Shown: positions 6,841 to 10,986 of the stretch, one piece after another
Layout of the letters: the number at the start of each line of letters is the position of its first letter
Numbering within the stretch: the first letter of the stretch is position 1
NCBI GenBank assembly: GCA_014523495.1
Contig: JAATVM010000016.1
Span: 1 to 10,986 of the forward strand
Length of the DNA stretch: 10,986 bases
Reading direction: 5' to 3'
From: Nitrososphaerales archaeon TH1920
GTDB taxonomy: Archaea; Thermoproteota; Nitrososphaeria; Nitrososphaerales; Nitrososphaeraceae
Translations under genes and position numbers: made by a program
The notes under the pieces: model-generated
The model's database searches: none
What the model saw: the letters and a program-made list of their open reading frames with translations, nothing else
What the model was told of the DNA's origin: nothing

Positions 6841-6850
6841 TTATATTATA
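6841..6850 (+). promoter_or_regulatory. TATA-like box for rnhA
   Basis: TTATATTATA is centred about 26 bases before the rnhA TTG at 6871, the spacing expected for leaderless transcription. The palindrome at 6797-6837 ends only three bases upstream, so a protein bound there could affect TBP/TFB access. Confidence 0.55.
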
Positions 6851-6870
6851 GGCAATAATATTGAATTTTA

Positions 6871-7317
6871 TTGCATGAAATTTACATTGATGGTTCAAGT
6901 AGAGGAAATCCAGGGCTTTCAGGTATCGGAATAATTGGATTTAGGGATAATAGTAGGTTATTCAGTTATAGGGAATTTATTGGCATCAAGACAAATAATC
7001 AAGCAGAATATTTTGCCCTAAAGAGAGCATTGCAGATAAGCAATCTCCACACCAATAAGATTCGAATTAAATCAGATAGTATATTACTAGTAAATCAACG
7101 ATCAAAAAAATTTAAAATTAGAAATACTGAATTAAAAAATATGTCAATGGAAATATCCAATCTAGAAAAATTATTTGATACGGTAGAATATAGACACATT
7201 ATGAGAACCGAAAATTATGACGCTGATTTGCAAGCAAATTCTGCTGTAGACGATTATGTTAAATATCAAAAAAATAAACTAACTATTGGCAGCAGTGAAG
7301 ATTCAGAGTTATACTAA
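6871..7317 (+). CDS. rnhA: Ribonuclease H, type 1 (RnhA family)
   Basis: Cleaves the RNA strand of RNA-DNA hybrids, removing R-loops and primer remnants; some archaeal type 1 enzymes also cut double-stranded RNA. The 148-residue protein has all four catalytic acids: D7 in IYIDGSSRGNPG (4-15), E46 in TNNQAEYFAL (41-50), D69 in IKSDSILLVNQ (66-76) and D119 in the ENYDADLQAN region (114-123). Overall it follows the compact archaeal/Bacillus-like pattern without an N-terminal hybrid-binding domain. The start is TTG at 6871: a TGA at 6862-6864 closes the frame, and no ATG or GTG precedes D7. The TATA-like run at 6841-6850 is centred about 26 bases before the TTG, and a long imperfect palindrome (6797-6837) abuts it. 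The last 15 or so residues are polar, with Ser and acidic residues, and look like a flexible tail. The gene is divergent from the membrane-anchored protein. Confidence 0.93.
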   Translation: MHEIYIDGSSRGNPGLSGIGIIGFRDNSRLFSYREFIGIKTNNQAEYFALKRALQISNLHTNKIRIKSDSILLVNQRSKKFKIRNTELKNMSMEISNLEKLFDTVEYRHIMRTENYDADLQANSAVDDYVKYQKNKLTIGSSEDSELY

Positions 7318-7392
7318 GTATCATTTAACATGATGAAAAGGCATTAGACTGAGCTGCCAATAATGTATGAAAATCTAAAGATTTATCTAATC

Positions 7393-7401
7393 TATATAAA
7401 T
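7393..7401 (+). promoter_or_regulatory. TATA-like sequence before the signal peptidase-like gene
   Basis: TATATAAAT is a strong match to an archaeal TATA box but is centred only about 18-21 bases before the two candidate TTG starts (7415, 7418), shorter than the usual 25-28. Either the start site lies inside the coding region as called, or the real box is the ATTTATCTA at 7381-7389. A perfect six-base dyad (AAATCT-AA-AGATTT, 7371-7384) lies just upstream. Confidence 0.35.
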
Positions 7402-7414
7402 AATTTTTCATAAT

Positions 7415-7924
7415 TTGTTGGATGAAAAATCACGCCTTCCTACAGTTATCAAAAATATCATAGTTTTTGTCTTAGGGGTTCTAATAATTATTTCAGTTTA
7501 CCGTTATTTTGAGACTGTATTGGATAACCCATTGCCTCTATTCTTGATATCTAGTGATACAATGAATCCGACTTTAAAGATAAATGATCTTGTATTTATT
7601 GGCGACGGGCACATGTTTAATAGCACCAGTGTAGGCGACATTATAGCTTTCAATAAACCTGCTGGGGAAGATAGAATAATAGTACATCGTATTGTTGAAA
7701 TTACATTAGAAAACGGGAAGAGAGTTATAATAACAAAGGGGGATTCTAGTCCTGGCTCTATACCAGGAGTTGATTTCCCAATAAAGGATCATAATTTCAT
7801 TGGAAGGGTCAAGTTGGTTATTCCAAACATTGGAGTACTATTCTTACCTCCAATAAATTACGTACTCCTTGGAGCAATAATTTCAGTTGTGGGAATTGTT
7901 ATCTATATTTATCAAAGGAAATGA
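7415..7924 (+). CDS. Signal peptidase I-like protein (archaeal/ER type) with Thr at the catalytic Ser position
   Basis: Family members remove signal peptides from secreted proteins at the outer membrane face, using a Ser-His-Asp set in archaea rather than the bacterial Ser-Lys pair. The 169-residue protein has an N-terminal membrane segment (about 11-29), box B ISSDTMNPTLKINDLVFI (45-62), VGDIIAFN (73-80), the His box IIVHRIVEI (88-96), TKGDSSPGS (107-115), a core beta strand region FIGRVKLVIPNIG (128-140), and a C-terminal membrane segment (about 145-166). His91, Asp110 and Asp120 can be matched to family residues. The canonical S-G-S-M-x-P motif reads S-D-T-M-N-P here (47-52), so the expected nucleophile is Thr49. 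The codon is ACA and the flanking frame is intact. The start is TTG at 7415 or the adjacent TTG at 7418; no ATG is in frame before the membrane segment. It may be an active variant, or a diverged homologue that no longer cleaves. Confidence 0.82.
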   Translation: MLDEKSRLPTVIKNIIVFVLGVLIIISVYRYFETVLDNPLPLFLISSDTMNPTLKINDLVFIGDGHMFNSTSVGDIIAFNKPAGEDRIIVHRIVEITLENGKRVIITKGDSSPGSIPGVDFPIKDHNFIGRVKLVIPNIGVLFLPPINYVLLGAIISVVGIVIYIYQRK

Positions 7925-7950
7925 ACTTTATAGGAATAATTCAAATTTAA

Positions 7951-7956
7951 TTTTTT
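7951..7956 (+). terminator. T-run terminator after the signal peptidase-like gene
   Basis: TTTTTT preceded by AAATTTAA lies 27 bases after the stop codon at 7924. Archaeal RNA polymerase terminates at short U-runs without needing a hairpin. The remaining sequence to 8087 holds the DRG promoter region and a short in-frame mini-ORF (8022-8075), and no RNA gene I can support. Confidence 0.4.
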
Positions 7957-8044
7957 AGATCAAATATAGTGAACATGCTAATTGTCGGATTTTGATGGAA
8001 TAACAAAGGTCTAATTAAGAGATGATGCTGATTCACGAACAAAG

Positions 8045-8052
8045 ATATTTAT
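8045..8052 (+). promoter_or_regulatory. Possible TATA box for the DRG GTPase gene
   Basis: ATATTTAT is centred about 40 bases before the CTG at 8088. Transcription would then begin near 8075, leaving a leader of about 13 bases that contains the GGGGGG run. This arrangement would exclude the upstream in-frame ATGs (8022, 8025) from the message and fits initiation at CTG. Confidence 0.35.
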
Positions 8053-8087
8053 CGAATGGCAGGAGATTAACTTAGGGGGGTTTATCC

Positions 8088-9191
8088 CTGGGAATTCCTG
8101 AGAAAATTAAAGCTATTCAAGAAGAGATCCATAGGACTCAAATAAATAAAGCTACAGAATTTCACATTGGAATTCTTAAGGCAAAAATATCAAAACTTAG
8201 ACGCGAATTAGATGAAAATAGACATGGAAAAAATGTATCAACAGGAAAAGAAAATGAGGGATTCAACGTTCGAAAATCTGGAGATGCATCAGTAGTACTT
8301 GTAGGATTACCCAGTGTAGGAAAATCAACATTGCTCAATGCATTAACTAATGCAAATTCACGTACTGCATCTTACCAATTTACAACACTCACTGCCGTGC
8401 CAGGAATGATGGATTATAATGGTTCCAAGATTCAGATACTTGATCTTCCTGGAATCGTAGAAGGAGCGTCTAAAGGTAGAGGTTTAGGAAGAAAAGTTCT
8501 TTCGGTTGCAAGAAATGCAGATCTAGTACTTATGGTTTTGGACGTTTTTCAACCCGGACTTCTGAACATATTGGAAAATGAGCTTAATGAAGTTGGAATA
8601 AGAATTAACAAAAAGCTTCCTGAAGTATTTATAGAAAAAGCTCACTATGGGGGATTGTCGATTCATAATCAGGTTTCAGGCATTCCCGATCAGTTAGTAA
8701 AGGAAGTACTCAAAATCCATGGGATTAACAATGGCCGAATAATAATCAAGGAGCCAAACTTAACGGTCGAACAATTAATAGACTCTGTTTCTGGTAACAG
8801 GATTTACTTACCTTCACTTGTCGTATTGAACAAAATAGATCTTGTTGATAGTAAATTCATTTCAAAGATAGATAGAACCATGCAAAATTTTATTGCTATC
8901 TCTGCAGATCGTAAAATAAACATTGATTATTTGAAAAGATCTATTTATGATAAATTGGCCTTTATTAGAATTTTTCTCAAGCCTAGAGGCGATAAGATTG
9001 ATTATGAAGAACCACTCATTATGAATCAAAATTGTACCATTCGTGATGTGTGTCTAAAGATTCATAGGAATTTCGTAAAAGACTTCAAGTATGCCTATGT
9101 TTGGGGCAAAAGTGTTAAGTTTAGTTCCCAAAAAGTAGGATTAAATCACATTTTGAGAGATAAGGATATTCTCAGAATCATATTAAGGTAA
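8088..9191 (+). CDS. DRG-family GTPase (Obg-related, TGS domain), apparent CTG start
   Basis: Developmentally-regulated GTP-binding protein homologue; in eukaryotes DRGs bind ribosomes and act in translation, and archaea carry one copy. Read from 8088, the protein is 367 residues, close to the family norm. It has an N-terminal helical domain beginning (M)GIPEKIKAI, with QINKATEFHIGILKAKISKLRREL forming the helical hairpin. It has P-loop GLPSVGKST (73-81), G3 DLPGIVEG (119-126), the S5D2-like insertion including YGGLSI, G4 NKID (248-251), G5 SA (272-273), and a C-terminal TGS domain (about 295-367) ending DILRIILR. No ATG, GTG or TTG exists between the in-frame TAG at 8073-8075 and a TTG at 8331 that lies inside the P-loop helix. 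The CTG at 8088 is exactly where homologues have Met, with GGGGGG at 8075-8080 as a possible ribosome-binding region. A call starting at 8331 would delete the nucleotide-binding site. Confidence 0.9.
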   Translation: MGIPEKIKAIQEEIHRTQINKATEFHIGILKAKISKLRRELDENRHGKNVSTGKENEGFNVRKSGDASVVLVGLPSVGKSTLLNALTNANSRTASYQFTTLTAVPGMMDYNGSKIQILDLPGIVEGASKGRGLGRKVLSVARNADLVLMVLDVFQPGLLNILENELNEVGIRINKKLPEVFIEKAHYGGLSIHNQVSGIPDQLVKEVLKIHGINNGRIIIKEPNLTVEQLIDSVSGNRIYLPSLVVLNKIDLVDSKFISKIDRTMQNFIAISADRKINIDYLKRSIYDKLAFIRIFLKPRGDKIDYEEPLIMNQNCTIRDVCLKIHRNFVKDFKYAYVWGKSVKFSSQKVGLNHILRDKDILRIILR

Positions 9192-9247
9192 GAGTTTCTA
9201 AATAATTTTCTAAAATTTGGAAAACTTAAAATCTACGCCTTTTTGGT

Positions 9248-10986
9248 ATGTATAAGGGACTCTTGAAATATCCAAAGGTTGTTCTTACAGCAGATCGTAC
9301 TCTTATGTCGCCATATCGTGGCATATCATTAGCATCATTTTTCGGGTGCGCACCAGCTATTGATCCCAATAGATCGCATAACACATTACTATACAAAATA
9401 CTTCGCAACCAGGTCACTCCTAGATTATTGTTTGATTTTATTTGTAATCCTATTTCTAATAATAATGGAATTGCAGATTATGCCCCTTATGGGTTGAGGA
9501 AAGTTGAAGCTTCTCTGGTTAGAGATGGTTACAGCAGAGAAGATGTTGTAGTTGCACATCCAGATTATGTAGAAAAATTCATCGGTCCTGAAACTGAAGT
9601 GGTAGGGACATACGAAATGGATCCTCTTGGAATGGGTCCTGTAACTATGACTTTCACTTATGGACGTAAGCAAATCTCATACGATGAATTCTATACCAAA
9701 GATCTCCACATGAAAATTAATAGAGCAAAGGAAAAAAATGGAAGCAAGGCAAAAGTGATTGCAGGTGCTTCCGGTACTTGGCAATATAACTACGATCCGG
9801 AGAAAATAGAGGAATATGGTTTATACGGAATTGTAGAAGGTGATCTTGGTGGCATAGGTCCTGAAATAGATGGTGCTGGTAGCAAGTTTTTTGATGCATT
9901 GATCAATAATGAACTTGAAACAGCAAACCCATTTAAGAAAAATCCCTTCAAAGTTGAGATAAAGGAATTTGTAAGAGATGATAAGACTCATCATGGAAGG
10001 TTTATTCATTATTGGAACGAACCTACAGTCGATGAAATTCCTATTATAATTAATCCAAGTATGCATGGGATGATTGAAGTAATGAGAGGCTGCGGACGCG
10101 GCTGTAAATTTTGTGATGTGACTCTTAGACCCTTAAGATATTATCCAGTAGAGAAAGTTGTTAAAGAAATAGAAGTCAATATGAAATATGGCGGATTGAA
10201 GAATGCCTGGGTACACAGTGATGACATTTTTGTATATGGACTGAATCCAAGAACGACCAAAAACATGCAACCAAATAGAGAAGCGCTAGAAGAATTATTT
10301 TCTGGAATAATGTCTACTGGTATCGAACATACCAATCCAACTCATGGAACTCTTGCTGGAGCCATAGCTGATGAGCGTTTAATACCGAACATTTCGAAAA
10401 TAATTAGAGCGTCACCTGACAATATGATAGGCATACAGTGTGGGTTTGAAACTGGAAGCATAAGATTAATTGGAAAATATGCTGACAGAAAATTATCTCC
10501 ATTTAAGCCTTCTGAATGGCATTGGGTTGTCAAGACTGGAATAAAGACATTAAATGAAAACTATTGGGTTCCCGCGTTTACGCTGATAATGGGATTAGAC
10601 AACGATGAAACTGTAGAGGATAGTTGGGAGACAATTGAATTGATTCATTCTCTGGAAACAGAACAACCTGATTCGAAATTTACAACAACTCCTCTGACAT
10701 TTGTTCCAATAGGACTGCTCGAAAAATCAGAGTTTTTTGATATTGGAAATACCATGGATCCGTCTAAATTGGGAGTGATGTACAAGACATGGCAACATAA
10801 TTTCAGGTATGGAATTCAGAAATTTATGCATAAAGTAGGCCGTGATAATCCTATAAAGAATGTCTTCTTCGCAGGATTGGCAAGAACATTGGGAGGCGTC
10901 CCATTAAGTGCGATGGAAAAATATGCCCGAAGAAGGGGCCCTGAACATGAGAGGGTAATCGAAAAAATAAAGGCCAAGTATTGGTA
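9248..10986 (+). CDS. B12-binding-domain-type radical SAM protein, 3' end outside window
   Basis: Open frame of 579 complete codons with no stop, continuing past the window. It has an N-terminal domain of the cobalamin-binding (Rossmann-like) type: VVLTADRTLMSPYRG (11-25), YAPYGLRKVEA, TYEMDPLGMGP and VIAGASGTWQ (170-179). It has no DxHxxG motif, so no His ligand to cobalamin is evident. A radical SAM core follows, with the [4Fe-4S] site CGRGCKFC (C282, C286, C289), HSDDIFVYG, GIQCGFETGS and the GGVPLSAMEKYARRRG tail. The start is ATG at 9248: TAA at 9227-9229 closes the frame, and no other start lies between. The reaction cannot be read from sequence. Relatives are common in archaea as uncharacterised Fe-S oxidoreductases. 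The GDGT ring synthases (GrsA/GrsB) of Sulfolobus are B12-type radical SAM proteins too, and thaumarchaea make cyclised GDGTs, so Grs is one candidate function, held at low confidence. It follows the DRG gene after 56 bases. Confidence 0.87.
   Translation, partial: MYKGLLKYPKVVLTADRTLMSPYRGISLASFFGCAPAIDPNRSHNTLLYKILRNQVTPRLLFDFICNPISNNNGIADYAPYGLRKVEASLVRDGYSREDVVVAHPDYVEKFIGPETEVVGTYEMDPLGMGPVTMTFTYGRKQISYDEFYTKDLHMKINRAKEKNGSKAKVIAGASGTWQYNYDPEKIEEYGLYGIVEGDLGGIGPEIDGAGSKFFDALINNELETANPFKKNPFKVEIKEFVRDDKTHHGRFIHYWNEPTVDEIPIIINPSMHGMIEVMRGCGRGCKFCDVTLRPLRYYPVEKVVKEIEVNMKYGGLKNAWVHSDDIFVYGLNPRTTKNMQPNREALEELFSGIMSTGIEHTNPTHGTLAGAIADERLIPNISKIIRASPDNMIGIQCGFETGSIRLIGKYADRKLSPFKPSEWHWVVKTGIKTLNENYWVPAFTLIMGLDNDETVEDSWETIELIHSLETEQPDSKFTTTPLTFVPIGLLEKSEFFDIGNTMDPSKLGVMYKTWQHNFRYGIQKFMHKVGRDNPIKNVFFAGLARTLGGVPLSAMEKYARRRGPEHERVIEKIKAKYW

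Noticed and set aside
6713..6898. 61-residue minus-strand ORF in the divergent intergenic region
   Set aside because: It overlaps the rnhA start and promoter, is made of AT-rich low-complexity hydrophobic codons, and has no ribosome-binding or TATA signal of its own that I can support.
7992..8031. Second C/D-box RNA candidate (TTGATGG, ATGATGC, CTGA)
   Set aside because: The boxes are imperfect, and the CTGA overlaps the C'-like motif directly with no room for a guide, so it does not fit the class.
8331..9191. DRG GTPase starting at the TTG at 8331 (286 residues)
   Set aside because: This would remove the N-terminal helical domain and most of the P-loop. The frame is open and encodes the conserved family N-terminus back to 8088.
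9226..10533. Minus-strand ORFs opposite the last gene (9226-9417, 9425-9673, 9717-9899, 9821-10066, 10141-10335, 10342-10533)
   Set aside because: All lie antisense to a single uninterrupted radical SAM reading frame with clear family motifs. Their sequences show no domain, and they are low-complexity shadows.
1..10986. CRISPR array, insertion sequence, tRNA or rRNA gene, integration site, or defence system
   Set aside because: I found no direct-repeat arrays, transposase motifs, cloverleaf-like segments or rRNA signatures. The genes are conserved housekeeping functions with uniform AT-rich composition.

Overview
The window is about 11 kb of AT-rich archaeal chromosome. It most resembles an ammonia-oxidising thaumarchaeon (Nitrososphaerota), and the low GC with loosely packed genes would suit a Nitrosocosmicus-like lineage. 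The archaeal evidence is direct: RadA recombinase, ribosomal protein L21e, the Rpb4-type RNA polymerase subunit RpoF, a DUF655 protein, a Dim1/KsgA methyltransferase, an Mtq2-type methyltransferase, a DRG-family GTPase with a TGS domain, and TATA-like boxes about 26-28 bases before several start codons. The genus is a guess.

Layout. Positions 1-1317 (+) hold the end of a uroporphyrinogen-III methyltransferase gene and a complete hemD, which both act on uroporphyrinogen III in tetrapyrrole synthesis. Positions 1404-2381 (+) are radA. Positions 2509-5063 (+) hold the classic archaeal information-processing block rpl21e - rpoF - DUF655 - ksgA - mtq2-like, covering ribosome, transcription, rRNA methylation and probable release-factor methylation. 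It is convergent with a minus-strand pair: an isocitrate/isopropylmalate-family dehydrogenase (5076-6116) and, upstream of it, a membrane-anchored extracellular protein (6149-6706). A 164-base divergent intergenic region with a strong inverted repeat leads into a type 1 RNase H (6871-7317, +), followed by a signal-peptidase-I-like protein (7415-7924, +), a DRG GTPase (8088-9191, +) and a B12-binding-type radical SAM enzyme that runs off the window (9248 to the end, +). With the last two genes correctly extended, no gene-free stretch exceeds about 170 bases.

Most notable. (1) Start codons are dominated by TTG: 8 of 13 visible starts, and for seven of them no ATG or GTG is available before the essential motifs. 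Several have a TATA-like box at the distance expected for leaderless transcripts. (2) The DRG GTPase has no ATG, GTG or TTG start that includes its P-loop. Its conserved N-terminus begins exactly at a CTG, and an in-frame amber codon lies just upstream. (3) The signal peptidase homologue has Thr where the catalytic Ser is expected. (4) The dehydrogenase has Ala in place of a substrate-binding Asn of isocitrate dehydrogenase but keeps the Lys-Tyr pair typical of NADP enzymes. (5) A 13-bp imperfect palindrome lies directly before the RNase H TATA box. I see no mobile element, CRISPR array, tRNA or rRNA, and no clear multi-gene undescribed system. The window is mostly conserved core genome with these local oddities.
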